The notes beneath the pieces were generated by a model. It made no database searches. It saw nothing but the letters and a program-made list of their open reading frames with translations, and was not told the origin of the DNA. Below are positions 25,319-33,931 of a stretch of 64,000 nt of DNA, in pieces (position 1 is the first letter of the stretch; the number at the start of each line of letters is the position of its first letter). The DNA is from an uncultured Pseudomonadota bacterium (GTDB taxonomy: Bacteria; Myxococcota_A; UBA796; GCA-2862545), in assembly GCA_903861005.1 (NCBI GenBank), contig CAIOSP010000073.1:1-64000 (forward strand). Reading direction: 5' to 3'. The position numbers were made by a program, and so were the translations under genes.

Positions 25319-26113
25319 GTGCACCAGGACGCCGCGCAAGGGCTGAGCCCTGAGCAGGTCAAAGGGTACTGGGACGACGGGTTCCTCATCGGGATGCCGA
25401 TCTTCGACGCCGAGGAGACGCGCCAGATCCGCGAGGAATTCCTGGCGATCGAGGCGGAGCAACGCGCGGCGCACGGTGGCACCTGGGAGATCCGGCACCA
25501 CTACCCGTGGCAGACAGCCGACCACCCCATGAAGGCGCTCTACCACCGCATGGCGCTCAACCCGCGCCTGGTGGCGGCGGCCGCCGCCATCCTCGGTCCG
25601 ACCGTGCTCATCCGCAACTGCGACGTGTTCGTGAAGGAGCCAGGCGTGAGGCGCACGGTGGCCTGGCACCTGGACACCGCCATGCACGACGGCACCGAAG
25701 ACGCCTACCTGACCGCGTGGGTCGGCCTGGGCGAGGACGGCGCCAACGCGCACAACGGCGGCCTGCAGTTCCTGCGTGGTGGCCACCGGATCGACATCCC
25801 CGACCGCCCCGCCGACCGCCACCGCCTGAGCTTCACGTCTACGGCCATGACGATCGTGAAGCCGGAGTTGGTGGTGCAGACCGACATGCCCCAAGGCCAC
25901 GCGTCCTTTCACCACGCCTGTATGCCGCACTTCTCGGGGCCCGACCTGAGCCCACACCGCCGCATCGGCTTTGTGGTGCGGTTCATGGGCTCGGGCATCA
26001 GCGCCAACATGGCGGAGAGCGGCAGCGCCACGCTCGCGGCCGGGACGTACACCCGCACCGAGTTCGCGCTGAAGGACGACTTCCCCGTCACCTGGACACC
26101 GCAGATCCCCTGA
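25319..26113 (+). CDS. PhyH-type Fe(II)/2-oxoglutarate dioxygenase
   Basis: The 264-residue protein is of the phytanoyl-CoA dioxygenase (PhyH) family. The iron-binding HxD is His117-Leu-Asp119 in AWHLDT. The distal histidine and the 2-oxoglutarate arginine sit in SFHHACMPHFSGPDLSPHRRIGF (His198 or His199, Arg214/215), quoted in shortened form. The fold is complete and the length is usual. These enzymes hydroxylate, halogenate or epimerise small molecules or peptides. I choose GTG 25319 because GGGAG lies five bases upstream and the residues before it are atypical; a TTG at 25277 is the alternative. The radical SAM gene follows after 58 bases. Confidence 0.83.
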   Translation: MHQDAAQGLSPEQVKGYWDDGFLIGMPIFDAEETRQIREEFLAIEAEQRAAHGGTWEIRHHYPWQTADHPMKALYHRMALNPRLVAAAAAILGPTVLIRNCDVFVKEPGVRRTVAWHLDTAMHDGTEDAYLTAWVGLGEDGANAHNGGLQFLRGGHRIDIPDRPADRHRLSFTSTAMTIVKPELVVQTDMPQGHASFHHACMPHFSGPDLSPHRRIGFVVRFMGSGISANMAESGSATLAAGTYTRTEFALKDDFPVTWTPQIP

Positions 26114-26171
26114 CCGGCCCCCCGACGCGCACCCCACCGGCGAGGACGCCCCGCCGAACCTGGAGAGACCC

Positions 26172-27680
26172 ATGCTCGAACGCCGCAGCATCCCGATCCG
26201 GCCGATGAAACCCGCCACAGGGGGGCTCGGCTTCTTCCGGTTCGGGAAGGTGGGCGAGCGGGTCATCCTGACCAACGACGCCGGCCAGTGGCACACGCTG
26301 ACCCCGGACGACTTCCGCGCGTTCGTCGAGGGGAACATGCCGCCCGAGCACCCCCAATGGGCGGCGCTCACCCAGAAGTGCTTCGTCCGCCGCCCTGGCG
26401 ACGTGGTCGAGACCGCCGAGCGCATCCGCGACCGCTACGGGTTCCTGGGCCGCGGCCCGCACCTGCACGTCATCGTCACCACGCTGCGCTGCAACCAGGG
26501 CTGTGGCTACTGCCACGCGTCGCGCCTGCCCATGGACCGCCACGACGCGGACATGGACGTGGCGACCGCCCGCACGGTGGTGGAGCGCGTGCTCGACACG
26601 CCCAACCCCAACATCGTCATCGAGTTCCAGGGGGGCGAGCCCACCGCGGCGTTTGACGTGATCCAGGCGTCCGTCGAGCACGCCCGCGCCAAGAAGAAGC
26701 CGCACCAGAAGATCGTGTTCTCGCTGATCACCAACTTCACGTCGATGGACGAGGACAAGGCCAACTGGCTGATCGACAACGAGGTCCTGGTCTGTACCAG
26801 CCTGGACGGCCCGGAGGCGCTGCACAACGCCAACCGCGCGTGGACCGGCGGCGGCAGCGCCCAGGCGTCGGTGCTCAGCTGGATCAGCTGGTTCAACAAG
26901 GCCTACATCGCCCGCGGCAAGGACCCGGACCTGTGGCACGTGGACGCGCTGATGACCACCACCCGCGCCACGCTCTCGCAGTGGAAGGCCGTGGTCGACC
27001 TGTACGTGGGCCTGGGCATCCGCACCATCCACTTCCGGCCGCTCAACCCCTACGGGTTCGCCGAGAAGAGCTGGAACAAGATCGGCTACACCATGGACGA
27101 GTTCCTGGAGACCTACGCCAAGGTCCTGGACTACGTCATCGCGCTCAACCGGGACGGCATCTCCATCCAGGAGGGCACCGCCGCCACGTTCCTGCAGAAG
27201 CTGCTCACCCCGCACGACCCCAACTACGTCGACATCCGCTCGCCGTGCGGCGCGGGCACTGGCCAGGTGGCCTGGATGCACGACGGCAGCGTCTACCCGT
27301 GCGACGAGGCCCGCATGCTCGCCGCCACCGGCGACTCCACGTTCCGTCTGGGCGACGTGAACGAGATGAGCATGGCCGACGTGCTCATGCACCCCACCGT
27401 GAAGTCCATGGCGCTGGCGTCCACGCTCGACTCGCTGCCGATGTGCTCGGACTGCTGGGCCAAGCCGTTCTGCGGCGTGTGCCCCATCCACACCTGGCGC
27501 AACGAGAAGGACCTGTTCGGCCAGCGGCCCAAGTCGTCCATGTGCCACCGGTTCTACAAGACGTTGGAGATGTTGGTCGAGCGCATGGACCACGACCCAG
27601 ACGGCTCGACGCTGCGCGTGTTCCACCGCTGGACGCTGCGCCGCGAGCAGGTGCAGCACCCCGAGGACGCCTGCGCGTAG
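26172..27680 (+). CDS. HxsB-like radical SAM/SPASM peptide maturase
   Basis: The 502-residue protein is a radical SAM enzyme. The N-terminal 95 residues (VILTNDAGQWHTL...) resemble the accessory domain of HxsB from the His-Xaa-Ser system. The iron-sulfur motif is CNQGCGYC (Cys107, 111, 114). Other shared signatures are IEFQGGEPT, LMTTTRATL and FRPLNPYGFAEKSW. The C-terminal SPASM region has SPCGAGTGQ, GSVYPCDEARMLA, then CSDCWAKPFCGVCP and SSMCHRF. This is a fuller cysteine set than HxsB as I know it, giving two extra clusters. GGAGAG precedes the ATG. Maturases of this type modify ribosomal peptides, but no HxsA/C/D partner or clear precursor gene lies nearby. Confidence 0.8.
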   Translation: MLERRSIPIRPMKPATGGLGFFRFGKVGERVILTNDAGQWHTLTPDDFRAFVEGNMPPEHPQWAALTQKCFVRRPGDVVETAERIRDRYGFLGRGPHLHVIVTTLRCNQGCGYCHASRLPMDRHDADMDVATARTVVERVLDTPNPNIVIEFQGGEPTAAFDVIQASVEHARAKKKPHQKIVFSLITNFTSMDEDKANWLIDNEVLVCTSLDGPEALHNANRAWTGGGSAQASVLSWISWFNKAYIARGKDPDLWHVDALMTTTRATLSQWKAVVDLYVGLGIRTIHFRPLNPYGFAEKSWNKIGYTMDEFLETYAKVLDYVIALNRDGISIQEGTAATFLQKLLTPHDPNYVDIRSPCGAGTGQVAWMHDGSVYPCDEARMLAATGDSTFRLGDVNEMSMADVLMHPTVKSMALASTLDSLPMCSDCWAKPFCGVCPIHTWRNEKDLFGQRPKSSMCHRFYKTLEMLVERMDHDPDGSTLRVFHRWTLRREQVQHPEDACA

Positions 27681-27731
27681 GCGGCGCGTTGTCCGGCTGT
27701 GCCCCGCGCGACCACAGGGATACGCGCGGGC

Positions 27732-28964
27732 ATGAACCTGGAAGACCTACAGCCGCTAGGCTTGGTCGCGGGGCCCTTGCTCGTGGGCGCAGGCCTGCGC
27801 GCGGCCGTCCCGGCCCGGTGGGCGCTGCCGGCGATCGGCGCGTTGACGGCGGCGCTGCTGTTCGCGTCGCTGCAGGCGTCATGGCTCAACCCGGCGGACG
27901 TGCTGCTGTCGGCCCTGCTGGCAGGGCTGGGCGTGTGGGTCGCGGGCCAGTCGAACGGGGAGCGCCGACTGGCGGCCCTGGGCGGCGTCCTGCTGTTCAC
28001 AGCGACCGGCGAGGGCGCGGCCCGGCTGACCACGTCGCCGATGCCGGGCGAGCCGTCGCCCCTGGCGATCGACCTGGAGAACATCTCGTCCTTCTGCACC
28101 GCACAGGCCACCCGCCAGCCCCAGCCGCTGCCGACCGACTCGCACTACGTGCTCCACCTGGGCGACTCGATGATCGCCTGGGCGCCGGCCGACACCGCCC
28201 TGGCGATCGCGCGACTGGACGCCACCGACATCCACGCCCACGTGCAGGCGGGCATCGTGGGCACCGGCCCTGACTGCGCGCTGCTGGTGCTTCGCGACAT
28301 GCCGCCCGCCGACCTGGTCGTCCTGCACCTGTTCGCGTTCAACGACCTGGCCGACCTGGACGCGGGCTACGCGTGGTGCGACGGCCAGTCGCTGTTCGAG
28401 TACGACACCCACCCGCCCACCCTGCGCTGCCCGGACGGCCCCGCAGGCGCGTTGGGCGTCACCGGGCGGGTGATGGCCACGCCGGCGCCGTGGGTGCTCC
28501 GCTGGGCGCGGTCGAAGTCGGCGATGGCCGTGCTGCTGACCGACACCTGGGAGGCGGCCCGATACGCGTGGCCGGGCGCAGACCGCCGCATGCGCAACGA
28601 CCGCGAGGAGGCACGGCTGGCGAACCTGACGAGCATTCTGCGGATGACCCAGGACGAGGTCCGCGCGCGCGGCGGGACGCTCGTGGTGTCGCTGGTCCCG
28701 GTCCGCAAGCAGTGGCTCGACCCGACGATGGAGGATCGCCTGACGCGGATGCGCGCCACGCTCGACCCGCTGGGCGTGCCCACGATCGACGCGTCTCATC
28801 TGCTGGCCGACGCGGAGGACGCGGGCGTGTCGCCGAACGTGATCTACGCGAACGAACGCCCCGGCGACCCGCACTTGGCGGAGGAGGGGCAGCGTCGGTA
28901 CGCCGCGTGGCTCGCGGAGGCCCTGGCGCCCTGGCTGGCCGTGGTCCCGCGCCGCGCGCCCTGA
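27732..28964 (+). CDS. Membrane-anchored SGNH-type hydrolase
   Basis: This 410-residue protein has three or four N-terminal membrane segments (within 8-95). A globular domain with SGNH hydrolase marks follows: the GDS nucleophile block in LHLGDSMIAW (144-146), an Asn block in LFAFNDLADL, and a C-terminal Asp-x-x-His in GDPHLAEEGQ (about 383-391). The region between has cysteines that could form disulfides. Such enzymes deacylate or acylate sugars or peptides in the periplasm. It lies 51 bases after the radical SAM gene on the same strand, so it may belong to the same unit, though the link is inferred. Its stop forms a short stem with the convergent gene. Confidence 0.75.
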   Translation: MNLEDLQPLGLVAGPLLVGAGLRAAVPARWALPAIGALTAALLFASLQASWLNPADVLLSALLAGLGVWVAGQSNGERRLAALGGVLLFTATGEGAARLTTSPMPGEPSPLAIDLENISSFCTAQATRQPQPLPTDSHYVLHLGDSMIAWAPADTALAIARLDATDIHAHVQAGIVGTGPDCALLVLRDMPPADLVVLHLFAFNDLADLDAGYAWCDGQSLFEYDTHPPTLRCPDGPAGALGVTGRVMATPAPWVLRWARSKSAMAVLLTDTWEAARYAWPGADRRMRNDREEARLANLTSILRMTQDEVRARGGTLVVSLVPVRKQWLDPTMEDRLTRMRATLDPLGVPTIDASHLLADAEDAGVSPNVIYANERPGDPHLAEEGQRRYAAWLAEALAPWLAVVPRRAP

Positions 28965-28971
28965 CCGCGGC

Positions 28972-29481
28972 TCAGGGGTCGGCGCTCAGGTGGAGGACGC
29001 CGCTCTGCCCGTCGGACACGGTGCTCCCGCAGGCGTCAGACACGGTGGCGGTCACCGTGACCGTGGCGCCCTCGACGTCCGCCGGGTCCATGATCGACAA
29101 GATCAGCCGCTCACCAAGCAGGGTCGGCACGCCGTGCGCGTCGGGCGTGAACAGGCGGGGCAGGTCGGCGTACCCGGCGAGCGAGGCGCCCGCGGCGTCG
29201 GTGATGGCGAAGCTGACGATCAGGTTGTCCGGATCGGCGTAGTCGCGGGTGGTGGGCACGAACAGCCCGGCCACCTGGACGGACCCGTAGACGTGCCAGC
29301 CGCCCTGCGGCCCGTGCCAGAACGGTAGGTCGGCGCCGTCCTCGTAGGGGGTGAACACGTCCAGGCCGGTGCCGACGGTGACGCTGGGGGTGCCCAGGCC
29401 GTCGCAGGCGCCGGGCGGGGGGCCGGGGTCATCGGGCGTGCAGGCGGTCAGCAGGGGCAGGGCGATCCACCCGCGTCTCAT
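28972..29481 (-). CDS. Small lipoprotein of unknown function (operon end)
   Basis: This 169-residue protein begins with a lipoprotein signal (LPLLTAC, cysteine at 14) and has no recognised domain. The mature part has the strand-rich look of a small Ig-like or beta-sandwich domain, with two cysteines (GACDG and SDACGS) that may pair. The ATG overlaps the stop of the upstream protease gene by ATGA. It is the last of five lipoprotein genes reading leftward from 34888. Its stop lies eight bases from the SGNH gene, where a six-pair stem (28959-28977) includes both stop codons. Confidence 0.75.
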   Translation of the reverse strand: MRRGWIALPLLTACTPDDPGPPPGACDGLGTPSVTVGTGLDVFTPYEDGADLPFWHGPQGGWHVYGSVQVAGLFVPTTRDYADPDNLIVSFAITDAAGASLAGYADLPRLFTPDAHGVPTLLGERLILSIMDPADVEGATVTVTATVSDACGSTVSDGQSGVLHLSADP

Positions 29482-30203
29482 GGGGTCCCCGCGAGCACGA
29501 TCGCGCGCTCGGCTGCGTCCAGGGTGGGCAGGCAGGCCTGGCTTCCGGGCGTCATCAGGCCGCCGACGCGGCCGCTGTGCGACAGGCCAAAGGCGTGGCC
29601 TAGCTCGTGGGCGAGCGTGGTGTCCGGGTGGCTGGCGGGGATGCGCCGCGCGGCGTCCACGCCGGCGAACACCACGGGGTCGGCGTCGATCGGGGCGTTC
29701 ACCGCGTGGGCGACCGCGCCGTCGTCGCCGGGCATCCAGGTGTAGCCATCGAGCGCGTCGAGCGACCGCGCGATCGGCGAGGCGGGGTCGAGCACGGTGG
29801 GCATGAGGACGACGACCACGCCGCCGCGTGCCGGGGTCGCGTGCTCCCAGACCAGGCCCCGGATGGGCGCGGTCCATTCGAAGGGGTCGGAGCCCGCCGC
29901 CACAAACGCGGCCGTCGATCGGGTGTGGCCAAAGCGCGGGTCGATCTGCAGCGACACGCCCTCGCGTCGCCACAGGGTCCGCGCGATGGCCAAGCGCTCG
30001 GTCGCCTGCTCCACGGTCACGCCTGGGCCCAGCACCACACGCACCGACACCGCGCGCGACGGCCACTCGGCTGGGGCCAGCTCGGACGGGCAGGACGCGA
30101 TGTCGACGTCGGGAGTGGCCGCGACGGCCACGACCTCCGGCGCGGGCGCGGCGGGCGGTCCGGCGCAGGCGAGCAGCGCAACGACGGCCCAGGTCGGCTT
30201 CAC
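29478..30203 (-). CDS. Metzincin-like metallopeptidase lipoprotein
   Basis: The 241-residue protein carries a lipoprotein signal (VVALLAC, Cys13). Near its end it has the metzincin zinc-binding motif HELGHAFGLSH (199-209), the Glu being catalytic, with the family's Met-turn in GGLMTPG (Met217). The rest of the sequence shows the predicted strand-helix layout of a short archaemetzincin or matrixin-like domain. It may trim surface proteins or peptides. The GTG start overlaps the cytochrome stop by GTGA, with GGGAG five bases upstream. It is the fourth gene of the lipoprotein operon. Confidence 0.82.
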   Translation of the reverse strand: MKPTWAVVALLACAGPPAAPAPEVVAVAATPDVDIASCPSELAPAEWPSRAVSVRVVLGPGVTVEQATERLAIARTLWRREGVSLQIDPRFGHTRSTAAFVAAGSDPFEWTAPIRGLVWEHATPARGGVVVVLMPTVLDPASPIARSLDALDGYTWMPGDDGAVAHAVNAPIDADPVVFAGVDAARRIPASHPDTTLAHELGHAFGLSHSGRVGGLMTPGSQACLPTLDAAERAIVLAGTP

Positions 30204-31564
30204 AGCGGCTCCCAGGTGACGTCCGCGCTGGCCGCGTCCATGTCGACGATGCCCAGGCGCGGCACCAGCGCGTCCAGGCCCAGCGCCCGCAGCAGGAAGG
30301 GACCGAGCGGGCGGAAGCGCAGGCGGGCGGTGGCCTGCAGGGGGGCCGCGGCGTTGGCGGGGACCGGCACGAAGTAGCGGAAGGTGCGCTGCACGCCCGC
30401 GGGGATGGCGGTGCTGCTGTGGTCGGCGGCCAGCCAGGGGAAGAGCGTGGGCTCGCCCGCCGGGTCTACGAAGCCCGAGCCGATCGTGACCAGGTCAGCG
30501 TCGCCGTAGGGGTCCAGGCCGGACCAGCGGTTGCGGAGGTCGCCCTGCGCGTCGAGGTCGCCGCTGACGTAGACGACGTCGCCGTTCGCGTCGGTGACGG
30601 TCAACTCGATCCACAGCTGACGGTTGAAGGTGGACCCGGTGGGGAGCGAGTGCCCGTCCACCTGGTTGACCACGGTGACGTCCAGGTCGAGCTCGCCGCC
30701 GGGCTCAGCACCCGGGCGCGCGTCCAGCGAGACGGTGGCCGCCGACCGGAGCAGGTCCGTGGTCGCGGCGATCAGCTCGCCGCGGGTGGCCTCGTCCACG
30801 AAGTCGTCCTGGAGCGGCACGTCTACGCCGATGAAGCGGTGGCTGTGCAGCATCGGTCGGTCAGGCCCCTGCACCGCCGCCTTGCCCGCGCGGACCGGCA
30901 TGTGGCAGTCCTGGCAGGTGCGACCATCAGCGCCGGCGGGGCTCTCCAACCACTCGGCGTAGGCGCGCTCGAGCGGCAGGTCCGACACCTCGACGACGTC
31001 GTGGCAGCTGCCGCACAGCTCAGACTGCGCGAAGATCGGGGAGGCCTCGCTGCCGTGGGCGTCGGTGGGCGTGGAGTCGCTGAGCGGGCCGCGCAGGGGG
31101 CCGGTCGGGTCGAGCACGTGGCCCGCGTTGTTCTCGCGCACCAGCTCGGAGATGCGGTGGCAGGCCACGCAGGTCACGCCCTCGCGCACCACGGGCGACA
31201 GCGCGTCGAACGTGAAGCCAGGCCCGAACTCGCCGCCGCGCACGCCGATCGCGCTGTGGCACTGAATGCAGAACTGGGTCTGACGGCCGTCGTGGTTGGA
31301 CACGCGCACGCCGGACAGCGCCTGGAAGACCGGGTCGCGGATGGCGTCGGCGTGCTGCGAGCTGGACCACTCGGCCGCGTGGTCGGGGTGACAGGCGGCG
31401 CAGGTGGTCGACGTCTCAAAGTCCGCCGGGTCGAGGGTGGGCTCGGCGGGCCGGCTCAACGGGTCATGCGCCTCCAAGTCCACCGGCAGGTCGGTGTCGG
31501 AGGGCGGCGTGGGTTCCGGGCAGCCCGCCAGCAGCAGCGCGGACAGCAGGGCGGTGCGGTTCAC
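30200..31564 (-). CDS. Five-heme c-type cytochrome lipoprotein
   Basis: The 454-residue protein has a lipoprotein signal (ALLLAGC). The N-terminal half has five CxxCH heme motifs: CAACH, CIQCH, CVACH, CGSCH and CQDCH. The extra histidines (SSQHADAI, LHSHRF) could be axial ligands. The layout resembles the cytochrome c-554-like (tetraheme) family that transfers electrons in the periplasm. The C-terminal 200 residues are a beta-rich domain of unknown role (for instance TVVNQVDGHSLPTG). The GTG start overlaps the preceding stop by four bases. The di-heme oxidoreductase encoded upstream is a natural electron partner. Confidence 0.85.
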   Translation of the reverse strand: MNRTALLSALLLAGCPEPTPPSDTDLPVDLEAHDPLSRPAEPTLDPADFETSTTCAACHPDHAAEWSSSQHADAIRDPVFQALSGVRVSNHDGRQTQFCIQCHSAIGVRGGEFGPGFTFDALSPVVREGVTCVACHRISELVRENNAGHVLDPTGPLRGPLSDSTPTDAHGSEASPIFAQSELCGSCHDVVEVSDLPLERAYAEWLESPAGADGRTCQDCHMPVRAGKAAVQGPDRPMLHSHRFIGVDVPLQDDFVDEATRGELIAATTDLLRSAATVSLDARPGAEPGGELDLDVTVVNQVDGHSLPTGSTFNRQLWIELTVTDANGDVVYVSGDLDAQGDLRNRWSGLDPYGDADLVTIGSGFVDPAGEPTLFPWLAADHSSTAIPAGVQRTFRYFVPVPANAAAPLQATARLRFRPLGPFLLRALGLDALVPRLGIVDMDAASADVTWEPL

Positions 31565-33924
31565 AGGGTCTCCAAGAAGGCGACCAGCGCCTTGCGGCTG
31601 GCCTCGTCGAGGTCCTGGTAGGCGTCGCGGGACGTGGTGGCCTCGCCCGCGTGTTGGCGGATGGCGGTGTCCAGGTCCGCGGCCTCGCCGGAGTGCAGGT
31701 AGGGCGCCGTGCGGGCCACGCCCCACAAGGGCGCGGTGCGGAACGCGCGCATGTCCGCGGCGCCGTCCTCAATGCCCAGGGCGTCGTCGGGCAGGACCGT
31801 GTGGAGCAGCAGGTCCGAGTAGAGCGGCACCGGTCCGTTCTCGCCGGCCAGCGCCGGGACGTGGCAGAGCGCGCAGCCGACCGAGTGGAACAGGCCCTCG
31901 CCCGTGGCGGCCGCGGCGGCGTCCGTGGCGGGGGTGCGCGGGGGCGGGCCGAGCGACCGCAGGTAGTCGGCGAGCAGGGCCGTGTCGTCGAGGGTGAGCT
32001 CGGGGTCGGGGTGCCCGTCGTTGTCCTGTAGGCGGCCGAACGTCAGGCCGGGCTGAAGGGGGAGCGACAGGCCGATCTCCGTGCTGAGCGCGTCGCGAAC
32101 GAACTCGTCGACGGTGGGGACCTGGGACTTCCACCCAAAGCGACCAACCCGGCCGCCGTCCACGATGGCCACGCGGCCGCGGATGCCGTCGTGGTCGCGC
32201 GCGTCGTCGGGGTCGGCGTTCGCGGCGATCACCTCGTCCGGGATGGAGTCGATGAGGCCCAGGCCGAACAGGTGCGGCGTCTGGCGGTGCTCGAAGATCG
32301 CCGCCTCGGCCTGCGGTCGAACGGCCACGTCGGACAGGATGGTCTGCTTGTGCAGGATGGTGCCGACGTAGGGCTGGGCGAAGTCGCCGCCGGGCGTGAT
32401 CACGCCGTGGCGCATCACGTTCACGTCCAGGGGGCCCGCGCCGCCCAGCACAGGGTCAAAGTGGCAGGCACGGCAGGAGTCACCGTTGAAGCGCGGCCCT
32501 CCCACGCCGTCCTCGCGGCCAAAGTCGCGGTCGAACAGGGCGCGTCCGGCCTCAAAGCGGACCAACGCGTCGCCCGTCAGCGCGGTGACCGGCCCGCCCC
32601 ACTCGCCCACCATGGGCGCGGGCGTGCCCGGCGGGACCAAGCCGTCCGTGCGCTGGGCCGCGCCGCCGAGCGACGCGACGAAGGCCAGCAGGTCCTCGCG
32701 ATCGCCGTCGTCCAGGGCCTTGTAGGCGTCGACCGCGGCCTTGGCCTCGCCGCCGTGCCAGCGGACGGCGCCGTCGAGCGTGGAGGAGCGACCGTCGTGC
32801 AGGTAGGGGCCCTCGGCGGTGACGCCCCACAGCGGCTGGGTGCGGAACTCGCGGCCGGTGGCCTCCTTCATGATCACGTGGTCGGCCAGGGCGTCGCCCA
32901 TGTCGTGCAGGAGCAGGTCCGAGTAGATCGGCAGCGCCCCGTGCGGGCCCTCCAGCCTGGGCAGGTGGCAAGCGTTGCAGCCGACCGTGTCGAACACGAC
33001 CGCGCCGTGCTTCGTCGTGGCGTCCAGCTCGTCGGGGCGCGGGCCCGCCAGCAGCATGGCGAAGGACACCAGGTCGAACAGGTCGTCGGTGGACAGCTCG
33101 GGGTCGGCGACGCCGTCGTCGTCTAGGGTGGGGCCGTCGGGTGCGGCCGCCTGGGCGAAGCGCAGCAGGTCGTCGACGAAGGCGCGCGTGCGGCTGTCGG
33201 CGGCGGCGTCCTGGGCGCTGGAGTCGACCGGCAGGGCGGCGCGCTGGTCGTCGGTGAGCGGGTCGGTGGTGATGCCCGCGTGGTTGAACAGCGGGCCGCG
33301 GATGAAGCCCTCGATCGACACCGTCTGGGCCTTCATCCCGAAGCGCCCGACGAAGCCGCGGTCGTAGTTGGGGCGGCCGCTGATCCCGTCGCCATCCTTG
33401 TCGTCGGGGTCCGAGTTCGCGAGGATCACGTCCTCAGGCAGCTCGGCGATCAGGCCCACGCCAAAGAACGGGATGGGGTTGCGCTGCGCGACGACGTTGA
33501 CCTCGTCGGGCACGGCGGGCCGGGCGATCCCTCCCTCGTTGGGGCCGTAGTGGTACATCCGCACCACGCCGCCCGCCATGCCGGCGCTCTCCGCGGGCAG
33601 GAAGGCGCCGTCTGACCCCACCACGGCGGACAGCAGGAAGTTGCGGTACAAGCCGGCCCCGCCGCCCACCAGCGGCTTCTCGTGGCAGCCCGCGCAGGAG
33701 CTGATGTTGAACGCGGGCCCCAGGCCGCCCGCGCGCGTGAAGCGCCGCACCGCCACGTCGTGGCCGCGCTGGAAGGTCGCGAGCTGGTCGTCGGTAGCAA
33801 AGCCGACCGGGTCACCCAGCGCGCCCGTCGCCTCCATCGAGTACGCCCCGTGCTCGCCGGGCACGGGGGGGTGGCAGGCGACCAGCGCCGTCAGGAAGAG
33901 GGGGAGCAGCGTCCTTAAACCCAT
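31561..33924 (-). CDS. Tandem di-heme oxidoreductase (DUF1111-like) lipoprotein
   Basis: This 787-residue protein is a duplicated di-heme oxidoreductase of the DUF1111 ('thiol oxidoreductase', MauG-like) type. After a lipoprotein signal (LTALVAC), each half repeats the same plan. The first has CAGCHEKPLVGGG and CNACHLPRL, the second CRACHFDPVLGGAG and CALCHVPAL, so four hemes in all. Both halves also share RVGRFGWKSQ/FVGRFGMKAQ and EFRTQPLWGV/AFRTAPLWGV with HDGRSSTLDGA-like loops. Normal members carry one such unit of about 400-500 residues; the fusion is unusual. It is the second gene of the operon. Confidence 0.85.
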   Translation of the reverse strand: MGLRTLLPLFLTALVACHPPVPGEHGAYSMEATGALGDPVGFATDDQLATFQRGHDVAVRRFTRAGGLGPAFNISSCAGCHEKPLVGGGAGLYRNFLLSAVVGSDGAFLPAESAGMAGGVVRMYHYGPNEGGIARPAVPDEVNVVAQRNPIPFFGVGLIAELPEDVILANSDPDDKDGDGISGRPNYDRGFVGRFGMKAQTVSIEGFIRGPLFNHAGITTDPLTDDQRAALPVDSSAQDAAADSRTRAFVDDLLRFAQAAAPDGPTLDDDGVADPELSTDDLFDLVSFAMLLAGPRPDELDATTKHGAVVFDTVGCNACHLPRLEGPHGALPIYSDLLLHDMGDALADHVIMKEATGREFRTQPLWGVTAEGPYLHDGRSSTLDGAVRWHGGEAKAAVDAYKALDDGDREDLLAFVASLGGAAQRTDGLVPPGTPAPMVGEWGGPVTALTGDALVRFEAGRALFDRDFGREDGVGGPRFNGDSCRACHFDPVLGGAGPLDVNVMRHGVITPGGDFAQPYVGTILHKQTILSDVAVRPQAEAAIFEHRQTPHLFGLGLIDSIPDEVIAANADPDDARDHDGIRGRVAIVDGGRVGRFGWKSQVPTVDEFVRDALSTEIGLSLPLQPGLTFGRLQDNDGHPDPELTLDDTALLADYLRSLGPPPRTPATDAAAAATGEGLFHSVGCALCHVPALAGENGPVPLYSDLLLHTVLPDDALGIEDGAADMRAFRTAPLWGVARTAPYLHSGEAADLDTAIRQHAGEATTSRDAYQDLDEASRKALVAFLETL

Positions 33925-33931
33925 GCTGTCC

